64,000 nucleotides of DNA from Calliopsis andreniformis (lineage: Eukaryota; Arthropoda; Insecta; Hymenoptera; Andrenidae), in contig NW_027480494.1 in assembly GCF_051401765.1 (NCBI RefSeq), positions 2,170,001-2,234,000 on the forward strand, in the 5' to 3' direction. Within the stretch, counting starts at the first letter, position 1, and the number at the start of each line of letters is the position of its first letter. A program made the translations under genes and the position numbers. The notes under the pieces are model-generated. The model saw only the letters and a program-made list of their open reading frames with translations. It was not told where the DNA came from and did not search any database. Shown piece by piece: positions 12,667 to 26,520 of this stretch.

Positions 12667-15140
12667 ATAGCCATAGCAGCCATAGCCATAGCCTTAGCAG
12701 CCATAGCCATACCCATACCCATAGCAGCCATAGCCATAGCCATAGCCGTCATAGCCATAGCCATTAACCATAGCAGCCATAGCCATAGCCATAGCCATAG
12801 CAGCCATAGCCATAGCAATAGCAGCCATAGCAATAGCCATAGCAGCCATAACCACAGCCACAGCAGCCATAACCATAGCCATAGCAGCCATAGCCATAGC
12901 CATAGCAGCCAGACCCAGAGCCACAGCAGCCGTAGACATAGCCATAGCCTTGGCAGCCATAGACATAACCATAGCCATAGCAGCCATAGCCATAGCCATA
13001 GCAGCAATAGCCATGGCCATAGTAGCCAAAGCCATAGCCATAGCAGCCATATCCATAGACATAGCCATAGCAGCCATAGCCATAGCCACAGCCATAGCCA
13101 TTGCCATAGCAGCCATAGCCATAGCCATAGCAGCCATAGCCATAGGCATAGCAGCCATAGCCATAGCCATAGCAGCCATAGCCATAGCCATGGCAGTCAT
13201 AGCCATAGCCATAGCCATAACAGCCATAGCCATGGCAGCCATAGCCATAGCCATAGCCATAGTCATAGCAGCCATAGCCATAGCCATAGCAGCCATAGCC
13301 ATAGCCATAGCAGCCATAGCGATAGCCATAGCAGCCATAGGCATACCCATAGCTGCCGGAGCCAGAGCCACAGCAGCCGTAGACATAGCCATAGCCTTAG
13401 CAGCCATAGAAATATCCATAACTATAGCAGCCATAGCCATAGCCATAGCAGCCACAGCCATGGCCATAGTAGCAAAAGCCATAGCCATAGCATCCATAGC
13501 CAAAGACATAGCCATAGCAGCCAGAGCCATAGCCATAGCCATAGCTATAGCAGACATAGCCATAGCCATAGCAGCCATAGCCACAGCCATAGCCATAGCA
13601 GCCGTATCCATAGCCATAGCCATAGCAGCCGTATACACAGCCATAGTAGCCATAGCCATAGCCATAGCAGCCATAACCGTAGCCACAGCAGCCATAGCGA
13701 TAGCCATAGCAGCCGTAGGCAGAGCCATAGCAGCCATAGCTGTATCCATAGCAGACACACACATAGCCACAGCCATAGCAGCCATAATCATAGCCATAGC
13801 CATAGCAGCCAATGCCATAGCCATAGCCATAGCAGCTGTAGCCATTGCCAAAGCGGCCATAGCCATAGCCACAGCAGCCTTAGCCATAGCCATAGCCATA
13901 GCAGACATAGCCATAGCCATAGCCGTAGCAGCCTTGGCCGTAGCCATAGTCATAGCAGACATAGCCATAGCCATAGCCATAGCAGCCATAGCCATAGCCA
14001 TAGCAGCCGTAGCCATAGCAGCCGCAGCCATAGCCATAGCCATTGCAGCCATTGCCATAGCCATTGCAGCCATAACCACAGCCATAGCAGCCATAGCCAT
14101 AGCCATAGCAGCCATAGGCATAGCCATAGCAGCCAGAGCCAGAGCCGCAGCAGCCGTAGACATAGCCATAGCCTTAGCAGCCATAGACATAACCATAGCC
14201 ATAGCAGCCATAGCCATAGCCATAGCCATAGCCATAGCCATAGCAGCCATAGCCATAGCCGTAGCAGCCATAGCCATACCCATAGCAGCCATAGCAGCCA
14301 TAGCGATAGCCATAGTAGCCATAGGCATACCCGTAGCAGCCGGAGCCAGAGCCACAGCAGCCGTAGACATAGCCATAGCCTTAGCATCCATAGCCATAAC
14401 CATAGCCATAGCAGCCATAGCCATAGCCATAGCAGTCATAGCCATAGCCATAGCCATAACAGCCATAGCCATAGCAGCCATAGCCATAGCCATAGCCATA
14501 GCCGTAGCAGCCATAGCCATAGCCATAGCAGCCATAGCCATAGCCATAGCAGCCATAGCCATAGCCAGAGCAGCCATAGCCAAAGCCATAGCAGCCATAG
14601 CCATAGCCATAGCAGACATAGGCATAGCCATACCCATAGCAGCCATAGCCATAGCCATAGCAGTCATAGCTATAGCCATTGCCATAGCAGCCATAGCCAT
14701 AGCCATAGTAGCCATAGCCACTGCCATAGCCATAGCAGCCGTATCCATAGCCATAGCCATAGCAGCCGTATCCACAGCCATAGTAGCCATAGCCATAGCC
14801 ATAGCAGCCATAACCGTAGCCATAGCAGCCATAGCGATAGCCATAGCAGCCGTAGGCAGAGCCATAGCAGCCATAGCTGTATCCATAGCAGACACACACA
14901 TAGCCACAGCCATAGCAGCCATAATCATAGCCATAGCCATAGCAGCCAATGCCATAGCCATAGCCATAGCAGCTGTAGCCATTGCCAAAGCGGCCATAGC
15001 CATAGCCACAGCAGCCTTAGCCATAGCCATAGCCGTAGCAGCCATAGCCATACCCATAGCAGCCATAGCAGCCATAGCGATAGCCATAGCAGCCATAGGC
15101 ATACCCATAGCAGCCGGGCCAGAGCCACAGCAGCCGTAGA
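12667..15140. repeat. Variant cycle related to the 20-kb block, ending in two GCCGGGCC boxes
   Basis: From the TTAACC at about 12765 to about 14.0 kb this matches the block starting at 20.1 kb at an offset of 7,336 bp, including the rare variants GCCGTATACACAGCC and AACCGTAGCCACAGC. Beyond 14.2 kb the offset changes by 96 bp, so one copy has lost or gained sequence. Near the right end a 284-bp repeat places two GCCGGGCC boxes (15113 and 15397) close together. 284 is not a multiple of three. Confidence 0.75.
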
Positions 15141-18100
15141 CATAGCCATAGCCTTAGCATCCATAGCCATAACCATAGCCATAGCAGCCATAGCCATAGC
15201 CATAGCAGTCGTAGCCATAGCCATAGCCATAACAGCCATAGCCATAGCAGCCATAGCCATAGCCATAGCCATAGCCGTAGCAGCCATAGCCATAGCCATA
15301 GCAGCCATAGCCATAGCCGTAGCAGCCAAGGCCATACCCATAGCAGCCATAGCAGCCATAGCCATAGCCATAGCAGCCATAGGCATACCCATAGCAGCCG
15401 GGCCAGAGCCACAGCAGCCGTAGACATAGCCATAGCCTTAGCATCCATAGCCATAACCATAGCCATAGCAGCCATAGCCATAGCCATAGCAGTCGTAGCC
15501 ATAGCCATAGCCATAACAGCCATAGCCATAGCAGCCATAGCCATAGCCATAGCCATAGCCGTAGCAGCCATAGCCATAGCCATAGCAGCCATAGCCATTG
15601 CCATAGCAGCCATAGCCATAGCCAGAGCAGCCATAGCCAAAGCCCTAGCAGCCATAGCCATACCCATAGCAGACATAGGCATAGCCATACCCATAGCAGC
15701 CATAGCCATAGCCATAGCAGTCATAGCTATAGCCATTGCCATAGCAGCCATAGCCATAGCCATAGCCATAGCAGCCATAGCCATAGCCATAGCAGCCATA
15801 GCCATAGCCATACCCATAGCAGCCATAGCCATAGCCATAGCCGTCATAGCCATAGCCATTAACCATAGCAGCCATAGCCATAGCCATAGCCATAGCAGCC
15901 ATAGCCATAGCAATAGCAGCCATAGCAATAGACATAGCAGCCATAACCACAGCCACAGCAGCCATAGCCATAGCCATAGCAGCCATAGCCATAGCCACAG
16001 CAGCCAGACACAGAGCCACAGCAGCCGTAGACATAGCCATAGCCTTGGCAGCCATAGACATAACCATAGCAGCAATAGCCATGGCCATAGTAGCCAAAGC
16101 CATAGCCATAGCAGCCATATCCATAGACATAGCCATAGCAGCCATAGCCATAGCCACAGCCATAGCCATTGCCATAGCAGCCATAGCCATAGCCATAGCA
16201 GCCATAGCCATAGGCATAGCAGCCATAGCCATAGCCATAGCAGCCATAGCCATAGCCATGGCAGTCATAGCCATAGCCATAGCCATAACAGCCATAGCCA
16301 TGGCAGCCATAGCCATAGCCATAGCCATAGTCATAGCAGCCATAGCCATAGCCATAGCAGCCATAGCCATAGCCATAGCAGCCATAGCGATAGTCATAGC
16401 AGCCATAGGCATACCCATAGCTGCCGGAGCCAGAGCCACAGCAGCCGTAGACACAGCCATAGCCTTAGCAGCCATAGAAATATCCATAACCATAGCAGCC
16501 ATAGCCATAGCCATAGCAGACACAGCCATGGCCATAGTAGCAAAAGCCATAGCCATAGCATCCATAGCCAAAGACATAGCCATAGCAGCCAGAGCCATAG
16601 CCATAGCCATAGCTATAGCAGCCATAGCCATAGCCATAGCAGCCATAGCCACAGCCATAGCCATAGCAGCCTTGGCCGTAGCCATAGTCATAGCAGACAT
16701 AGCCATAGCCATAGCCATAGCAGCCATAGCCATAGCCATAGCAGCCATAGCCATAGCCATAGCAGCCGTAGCCATAGCAGCCGCAGCCATAGCCATAGCC
16801 ATAGCAGCCATAGCCATAGCCATAGCAGCCATAGCCATAGCCATAGCAGCCGTAGCCATAGCAGCCGCAGCCATAGCCATAGCCATAGCAGCCATTGCCA
16901 TAGCCATTGCAGCAATAACCACAGCCATAGCAGCCATAGCCATAGCCATAGCAGCCATAGGCATAGCCATAGCAGCCAGAGCCAGAGCCGCAGCAGCCGT
17001 AGACATAGCCATAGCCTTAGCAGCCATAGACATAACCATAGCCATTGCAGCAATAGCCATTGCCATAGCTGCCATGGCCATGGCCATGGTAGCCAAAGCC
17101 ATAGCCATAGCAGCCATAGCCATAGACATAGACATAGCCATAGCAGCCAGACCCAGAGCCACAGCAGCCGTAGACATAGCCATAGCCTTGGCAGCCATAG
17201 ACATAACCATAGCCATAGCAGCCATAGCCATAGCCATAGCAGCAATAGCCATGGCCATAGTAGCCAAAGTCATAGCCATAGCAGCCATATCCATAGACAT
17301 AGCCATAGCAGCCATAGCCATAGCCACAGCCATAGCCATTGCCATAGCAGCCATAGCCATAGCCATAGCAGCCATAGCCATAGCCATAGCAGCCATAGCC
17401 ATAGCCATGGCAGTCATAGCCATAGCCATAGCCATAACAGCCATAGCCATGGCAGCCATAGCCATAGCCATAGCCATAGTCATAGCAGCCATAGCCATAG
17501 CCATAGCAGCCATAGCCATAGCCATAGCAGCCATAGCGATAGCCATAGCAGACATAGGCATACCCATAGCTGCCGGAGCCAGAGCCACAGCAGCCGTAGA
17601 CATAGCCATAGCCTTAGCAGCCATAGAAATATCCATAACCATAGCAGCCATAGCCATAGACATAGACATAGCCATAGCAGCCATAGCCATAGCCATAGCC
17701 ATAGCCATAGCCATAGCAGCCATAGCCATAGCCGTAGCAGCCACAGCCATACCCATAGCAGCCATAGCAGCCATAGCGATAGCCATAGCTGCCATAGGCA
17801 TACCCATAGCAGCCGGAGCCAGAGCCACAGCAGCCGTAGACATAGCCATAGCCTTAGCATCCATAGCCATAATCATAGCCATAGCAGCCATAGCCATAGC
17901 CATAGCAGTCATAGCCATAGCCATAGCCATAACAGCCATAGCCATAGCAGCCATAGCCATAGCCATAGCCATAGCCATAGCAGACATAGGCATAGCCATA
18001 CCCATAGCAGCCATAGCCATAGCCATAGCAGTAATAGCTATAGCCATTGCCATAGCAGCCATAGCCATAGCCATAGCCATAGCAGCCATAGCCATAGCCT

Positions 18101-20520
18101 TAGCAGCCATAGCCATAGCCATACCCATAGCAGCCATAGCCATAGCCATAGCCGTCATAGCCATAGCCATTAACCATAGCAGCCATAGCCATAGCCATAG
18201 CCACAGCAGCCATAGCCATAGCAATAGCAGCCATAGCAATAGCCATAGCAGCCATAACCACAGCCACAGCAGCCATAACCATAGCCATAGCAGCCATAGC
18301 CATAGCCATAGCAGCCAGACCCAGAGCCACAGCAGCCGTAGACATAGCCATAGCCTTAGCAGCCATAGAAATATCCATAACCATAGCAGCCATAGCCATA
18401 GCCATAGCAGACACAGCCATGGCCATAGTAGCAAAAGCCATAGCCATAGCATCCATAGCCAAAGACATAGCCATAGCAGCCAGAGCCATAGCCATAGCCA
18501 TAGCTATAGCAGCCATAGCCATAGCCATAGCAGCCATAGCCACAGGCATAGCCATAGCAGCCTTGGCCGTAGCCATAGTCATAGCAGACATAGCCATAGC
18601 CATAGCCATAGCAGCCATAGCCATAGCCATAGCAGCCATAGCCATAGCCATAGCAGCCGTAGCCATAGCAGCCGCAGCCATAGCCATAGCCATAGCAGCC
18701 ATTGCAATAGCCATTGCAGCAATAACCACAGCCATAGCAGCCATAGCCATAGCCATAGCAGCCATAGGCATAGCCATAGCAGCCAGAGCCAGAGCCGCAG
18801 CAGCCGTAGACATAGCCATAGCCTTAGCAGCCATAGACATAACCATAGCCATAGCAGCAATAGCCATTGCCATAGCTGCCATGGCCATGGCCATAGTAGC
18901 CAAAGCCATAGCCATAGCAGCCATAGCCATAGACATAGACATAGCCATAGCAGCCATAGCCATAGCCATAGCCATAGACATAGCAATAGCAGCCATAGCA
19001 ATAGCCATAGCAGCCATAACCACAGCCACAGCAGCCATAGCCATAGCCATAGCAGCCATAGCCATAGCCATAGCAGCCAGACCCAGAGCCACAGCAGCCG
19101 TAGACATAGCCATAGCCTTGGCAGCCATAGACATAACCATAGCCATAGCAGCCATAGCCATAGCCATAGCAGCAATAGCCATGGCCATAGTAGCCAAAGC
19201 CATAGCCATAGCAGCCATATCCATAGACATAGCCATAGCAGCCATAGCCATAGCCACAGCCATAGCCATTGCCATAGCAGCCATAGCCATAGCCATAGCA
19301 GCCATAGCCATAGCCATAGCAGCCATAGCCATAGCCATGGCAGTCATAGCCATAGCCATAGCCATAACAGCCATAGCCATGGCAGCCATAGCCATAGCCA
19401 TAGCCATAGTCATAGCAGCCATAGCCATAGCCATAGGAGCCATAGCCATAGCCATAGCAGCCATAGCGATAGCCATAGCAGACATGGGCATACCCATAGC
19501 TGCCGGAGCCAGAGCCACAGCAGCCGTAGACATAGCCATAGCCTTAGCAGCCATAGAAATATCCATAACCATAGCAGCCATAGCCATAGACATAGACATA
19601 GCCATAGCAGCCATAGCCATAGCCATAGCCATAGCCATAGCCATAGCAGCCATAGCCATAGCCGTAGCAGCCACAGCCATACCCATAGCAGCCATAGCAG
19701 CCATAGCGATAGCCATAGCTGCCATAGGCATACCCATAGCAGCCGGAGCCAGAGCCACAGCAGCCGTAGACATAGCCATAGCCTTAGCATCCATAGCCAT
19801 AATCATAGCCATAGCAGCCATAGCCATAGCCATAGCAGTCATAGCCATAGCCATAGCCATAACAGCCATAGCCATAGCAGCCATAGCCATAGCCATAGCC
19901 ATAGCCATAGCAGACATAGGCATAGCCATACCCATAGCAGCCATAGCCATAGCCATAGCAGTCATAGCTATAGCCATTGCCATAGCAGCCATAGCCATAG
20001 CCATAGCCATAGCAGCCATAGCCATAGCCTTAGCAGCCATAGCCATAGCCATACCCATAGCAGCCATAGCCATAGCCATAGCCGTCATAGCCATAGCCAT
20101 TAACCATAGCAGCCATAGCCATAGCCATAGCCATAGCAGCCATAGCCATAGCAATAGCAGCCATAGCAATAGCCATAGCAGCCATAACCACAGCCACAGC
20201 AGCCATAACCATAGCCATAGCAGCCATAGCCATAGCCATAGCAGCCAGACCCAGAGCCACAGCAGCCGTAGACATAGCCATAGCCTTGGCAGCCATAGAC
20301 ATAACCATAGCCATAGCAGCCATAGCCATAGCCATAGCAGCAATAGCCATGGCCATAGTAGCCAAAGCCATAGCCATAGCAGCCATATCCATAGACATAG
20401 CCATAGCAGCCATAGCCATAGCCACAGCCATAGCCATTGCCATAGCAGCCATAGCCATAGCCATAGCAGCCATAGCCATAGGCATAGCAGCCATAGCCAT
20501 AGCCATAGCAGCCATAGCCA
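15141..20520. repeat. Long duplicated segment, copy 1 (partner at 30.6-35.9 kb)
   Basis: Landmarks match at an offset of 15,460 bp on the left (for example GCCGGGCC at 15397 and 30857) and 15,418 bp on the right. The left junction is sharp: at 15141 and 30601 the shared text begins with CATAGCCATAGCCTTAGCATCC, while what precedes differs. Between about 16.26 and 17.9 kb the two copies differ by several block-sized insertions and deletions. Point differences are few. Confidence 0.85.
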
Positions 20521-23500
20521 TAGCCATGGCAGTCATAGCCATAGCCATAGCCATAACAGCCATAGCCATGGCAGCCATAGCCATAGCCATAGCCATAGTC
20601 ATAGCAGCCATAGCCATAGCCATAGCAGCCATAGCCATAGCCATAGCAGCCATAGCGATAGCCATAGCAGCCATAGGCATACCCATAGCTGCCGGAGCCA
20701 GAGCCACAGCAGCCGTAGACATAGCCATAGCCTTAGCAGCCATAGAAATATCCATAACTATAGCAGCCATAGCCATAGCCATAGCAGCCACAGCCATGGC
20801 CATAGTAGCAAAAGCCATAGCCATAGCATCCATAGCCAAAGACATAGCCATAGCAGCCAGAGCCATAGCCATAGCCATAGCTATAGCAGACATAGCCATA
20901 GCCATAGCAGCCATAGCCACAGCCATAGCCATAGCAGCCGTATCCATAGCCATAGCCATAGCAGCCGTATACACAGCCATAGTAGCCATAGCCATAGCCA
21001 TAGCAGCCATAACCGTAGCCACAGCAGCCATAGCGATAGCCATAGCAGCCGTAGGCAGAGCCATAGCAGCCATAGCTATATCCATAGCAGACACGCACAT
21101 AGCCACAGCCATAGCAGCCATAATCATAGCCATAGCCATAGCAGCCAATGCTATAGCCATAGCCATAGCAGGTGTAGCCATTGCCAAAGCGGCCATAGCC
21201 ATAGCCACAGCAGCCTTAGCCATAGCCATAGCCATAGCAGACATAGCCATAGCCATAGCCGTAGCAGCCTTGGCCGTAGCCATAGTCATAGCAGACATAG
21301 CCATAGCCATAGCCATAGCAGCCATAGCCATAGCCATAGCAGCCGTAGCCATAGCAGCCGCAGCCATAGCCATAGCCATAGCAGCCATTGCCATAGCCAT
21401 TGCAGCCATAACCACAGCCATAGCAGCCATAGCCATAGCCATAGCAGCCATAGGCATAGCCATAGCAGCCAGAGCCAGAGCCGCAGCAGCCGTAGACATA
21501 GCCATAGCCTTAGCAGCCATAGACATAACCATAGCCATAGCAGCAATAGCCATTGCCATAGCTGCCATGGCCATGGCCATAGTAGCCAAAGCCATAGCCA
21601 TAGCAGCCATAGCCATAGACATAAACATAGCCATAGCAGCCATAGCCATAGCCATAGCCATAGCCATAGCCATAGCAGCCATAGCCATAGCCGTAGCAGC
21701 CATAGCCATACCCATAGCAGCCATAGCAGCCATAGCGATAGCCATAGCAGCCATAGGCATACCCATAGCAGCCGGAGCCAGAGCCACAGCAGCCGTAGAC
21801 ATAGCCATAGCCTTAGCATCCATAGCCATAACCATAGCCATAGCAGCCATAGCCATAGCCATAGCAGTCATAGCCATAGCCATAGCCATAACAGCCATAG
21901 CCATAGCAGCCATAGCCATAGCCATAGCCATAGCCGTAGCAGCCATAGCCATAGCCATAGCTGCCATAGCCATAGCCATAGCATCCATAGCCATAGCCAG
22001 AGCAGCCATAGCCAAAGCCATAGCAGCCATAGCCATAGCCATAGCAGACATAGGCATAGCCATACCCATAGCAGCCATAGCCATAGCCATAGCAGTCATA
22101 GCTATAGCCATTGCCATAGCCGCCATAGCCATAGCCATAGCCATAGTAGCCATAGCCATAGCCATAGCAGCCATAGCCATAGCCATACCCATAGCAGCCA
22201 TAGCCATAGCCATAGCCGTCATAGCCATAGCCATTAACCATAGCAGCCATAGCCATAGCCATAGCCATAGCAGCCACAGCCATAGCAATAGCAGCCATAG
22301 CAATAGCCATAGCAGCCATAACCACAGACACAGCAGCCATAGCCATAGCCATAGCAGCCATAGCCATAGCCATAGCAGCCAGACCCAGAGCCACAACAGC
22401 CGTAGACATAGCCATAGCCTTGGCAGCCATAGACATAACCATAGCCATAGCAGCCATAGCCATAGCCATAGCAGCAATAGCCATGGCCATAGTAGCCAAA
22501 GCCATAGCCATAGCAGCCATATCCATAGACATAGCCATAGCAGCCATAGCCATAGCCACAGCCATAGCCATTGCCATAGCAGCCATAGCGATAGCCATAG
22601 CAGCCATAGGCATACCCATAGCTGCCGGAGCCAGAGCCACAGCAGCCGTAGACATAGCCATAGCCTTAGCAGCCATAGAAATATCCATAACCATAGCAGC
22701 CATAGCCATAGCCATAGCAGCCACAGCCATGGCCATAGTAGCAAAAGCCATAGCCATAGCATCCATAGCCAAAGACATAGCCATAGCAGCCGGAGCCATA
22801 GCCATAGCCATAGCTATAGCAGCCATAGCCATAGCCATAGCAGCCATTGCCACAGCCATAGCCATAGCAGCCGTATCCATAGCCATAGCCATAGCAGCCG
22901 TATCCACAGCCATAGTAGCCATAGCCATAGCCATAGCAGCCTTGGCCGTAGCCATAGTCATAGCAGACATAGCCATAGCCATAGCCATAACAGCCATAGC
23001 CATAGCCATAGCAGCCGTAGCCATAGCAGCCGCAGCCATAGCCATAGCCATAGCAGGCATTGCCATAGCCATTGCAGCCATAACCACATCCATAGCAGCC
23101 ATAGCCATACCCATAGCAGCCATAGCCATAGCCATAGCCGTCATAGCCATAGCCATTAACCATAGCAGCCATAGCCATAGCCATAGCCATAGCAGCCATA
23201 GCCATAGCAATAGCAGCCATAGCAATAGCCATAGCAGCCATAACCACAACCACAGCAGCCATAGCCATAGCCATAGCAGCCATAGCCATAGCCATAGCAG
23301 CCAGACCCAGAGCCACAGCAGCCGTAGACATAGCCATAGCCTTGGCAGCCATAGACATAACCATAGCCATAGCAGCCATAGCCATAGCCATAGCAGCAAT
23401 AGCCATGGCCATAGTAGCCAAAGCCATAGCCATAGCAGCCATAGCCATAGCCAGAGCAGCCATAGCCAAAGCCATAGCAGCCATAGCCATAGCCATAGCA

Positions 23501-23791
23501 GACATAGGCATAGCCATACCCATAGCAGCCATAGCCATAGCCATAGCAGTCATAGCCATAGCCATTGCCATAGCAGCCTTAGCCATAGCCATAGCCATAG
23601 CAACCATAGCCATTGCCATAGCAGCCATAGCCATAGCCATACCCATAGCAGCCATAGCCATAGCCATAGCCGTCATAGCCGTAGCCATTAACCATAGCAG
23701 CCATAGCCATAGCCATAGCCATAGCAGCCATAGCCATAGCAATAGCAGCCATAGCAATAGCCATGGCAGCCATAACCACAGCCACAGCAGC
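19711..23791. repeat. ~4.1-kb block, member 1 of a three-copy family
   Basis: All landmarks recur at offsets of 6,809 bp (26.5-30.6 kb) and 20,963 bp (40.7-44.5 kb). It holds a complete 2.13-kb cycle (TTAACC near 20101 to near 22235), then shortened cycles of about 922 and 532 bp. Private changes include GACACGCAC near 21091, a GGTGTAGCC near 21171 and CATAACAGCC near 22987. Confidence 0.9.
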
Positions 23792-23999
23792 CATAGCCAT
23801 AGCCATAGCAGCCATAGCCATAGCCATAGCAGCCAGACCCAGAGCCACAGCAGCCGTAGACATAGCCATAGCCTTGGCAGCCATAGACATAACCATAGCC
23901 ATAGCAGCCATAGCCATAGCCATAGCAGCAATAGCCATGGCCATAGTAGCCAAAGCCATAGCCATAGCAGCCATATCCATAGACATAGCCATAGCAGCC

Positions 24000-26520
24000 A
24001 TAGCCATAGCCATAGCAGCCATAGGCATACCCATAGCTGCCGGAGCCAGAGCCACAGCAGCCGTAGACATAGCCATAGCCTTAGCAGCCATAGAAATATC
24101 CATAACCATAGCAGCCATAGCCATAGCCATAGCAGCCACAGCCATGGCCATAGTAGCAAATGCCATAGCCATAGCATCCATAGCCAAAGACATAGCTATA
24201 GCAGCCAGAGCCATAGCCATAGCCATAGCTATAGCAGCCATAGCCATAGCCATAGCAGCCATAGCCACAGCCATAGCCATAGCAGCCGTATCCATAGCCA
24301 TAGCCATAGCAGCCGTATCCACAGCCATAGTAGCCATAGCCATAGCAGCCATAACCGTAGCCATAGCAGCCATAGCGATAGCCATAGCAGCCGTAGGCAG
24401 AGCCATAGCAGCCATAGCTGTATCCATAGCAGACACACACATAGCCACAGCCATAGCAGCCATAATCATAGCCATAGCCATAGCAGCCAATGCCATAGCC
24501 ATAGCCATAGCAGCTGTAGCCATTGCCAAAGCGGCCATAGCCATAGCCACAGCAGCCTTAGCCATAGCCATAGCCATAGCAGACATAGCCATAGCCATAG
24601 CCATAGCAGCCTTGGCCGTAGCCATAGTCATAGCAGACATAGCCATAGCCATAGACATAGCAGGCATAGCCATAGCCATAGCAGCCATAGCAGCCATAGC
24701 GATAGCCATAGCAGCCATAGGCATACCCATAGCAGCCGGAGCCAGAGCCACAGCAGCCGTAGACATAGCCATAGCCTTAGCATTCATAGCCATAACCATA
24801 GCCATATCAGCCATAGCCATAGCCATAGCAGCCATAGCCATAGCCAGAGCAGCCATAGCCAAAGCCATAGCAGCCATAGCCATAGCCATAGCAGACATAG
24901 GCATAGCCATACCCATAGCAGCCATAGCCATAGCCATAGCAGTCATAGCTATAGCCATTGCCATAGCAGCCATAGCCATAGCCATAGCCATAGCAGCCAT
25001 AGCCATAGCCATAGCAGCCATAGCCATAGCCATACCCATAGCAGCCATAGCCATAGCCATTGCCGTCATAGCCATAGCCATTAACAATAGCAGCCATAGC
25101 CATAGCCATAGCCATAGCAGCCATAGCCATAGCAATAGCAGCCATAGCAATAGCCATAGCAGCCATAACCACAGCCACAGCAGCCATAGCCATAGCCATA
25201 GCAGCCATAGCCATAGCCATAGCAGCCAGACCCAGAGCCACAGCAGCCGTAGACATAGCCATAGCCTTGGCAGCCATAGACATAACCATAGCCATAGCAG
25301 CCATAGCCATAACCATAGCAGCAATAGCCATGGCCATAGTAGCCAAAGCCATAGCCATAGCAGCCATATACATAGACATAGCCATAGCAGCCATAGCCAT
25401 AGCCACAGCCATAGCCATTGCCATAGCAGCCATAGCGATAGCCATAGCAGCCATAGGCATACCCATAGCTGCCGGAGCCAGAGCCACAGCAGCCGTAGAC
25501 ATAGCCATAGCCTTAGCAGCCATAGAAATATCCATAACCATAGCAGACATAGCCATAGCCATAGCAGCCACAGCCATGGCCATAGTAGCAAAAGCCATAG
25601 CCATAGCATCCATAGCCAAAGACATAGCCATAGCAGCCAGAGCCATAGCCATAGCCATAGCTATAGCAGCCATAGCCATAGCCATAGCAGCCATAGCCAC
25701 AGCCATAGCCATAGCAGCCGTATCCATAGCCATAGCCATAGCAGCCGTATCCACAGCCATAGTAGCCATAGCCATAGCCATAGCAGCCATAACCGTAGCC
25801 ATAGCAGCCATAGCGATAGCCATAGCAGCCGTAGGCAGAGCCATAGCAGCCATAGCTGTATCCATAGCAGACACACACATAGCCACAGCCATAGCAGCCA
25901 TAATCATAGCCATAGCCATAGCAGCCAATGCCATAGCCATAGCCGTAGCAGCTCTAGCCATTGCCAAAGCGGCCATAGCCATAGCCACAGCAGCCCTAGC
26001 CATAGCCATAGCCATAGCAGACATAGCCATAGCCATAGCCATAGCAGCCTTGGCCGTAGCCATAGTCATAGCAGACATAGCCATAGCCATAGCCATAGCA
26101 GCCATAGCCATAGCCATAGCAGCCGTAGCCATAGCAGCCGCAGCCATAGCCATAGCCATAGCAGCCATTGCCATAGCCATTGCAGCCATAACCACAGCCA
26201 TAGCAGCCATAGCCATAGCCATAGCAGCCATAGGCATAGCCATAGCAGTCAGAGCCAGAGCCGCAGCAGCCGTAGACATAGCCATAGCCTTAGCAGACAT
26301 AGACATAACCATAGCCATAGCAGCAATAGCCATTGCCATAGCTGCCATGGCCATGGCCATAGTAGCCAAAGCCATAGCCATAGCAGCCATAGCCATAGAC
26401 ATAGACATAGCCATAGCAGCCATAGCCATAGCCATAGCCATAGCCATGGCCATAGCAGCCATAGCCATTGCCGTAGCAGCCATAGCCATACCCATAGCAG
26501 CCATAGCAGCCATAGCGATA
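24000..26520. repeat. ~2.5-kb block, member 1 of a second three-copy family
   Basis: Landmarks recur 12,070 bp downstream (36.1-38.6 kb), and again a further 9,829 to 9,774 bp downstream (45.9-48.4 kb). Distinctive shared variants are GTAGCAAATGCC near 24157, CATTCATAGCC near 24780, and TTAACAATAG in place of TTAACCATAG near 25081. Confidence 0.88.
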
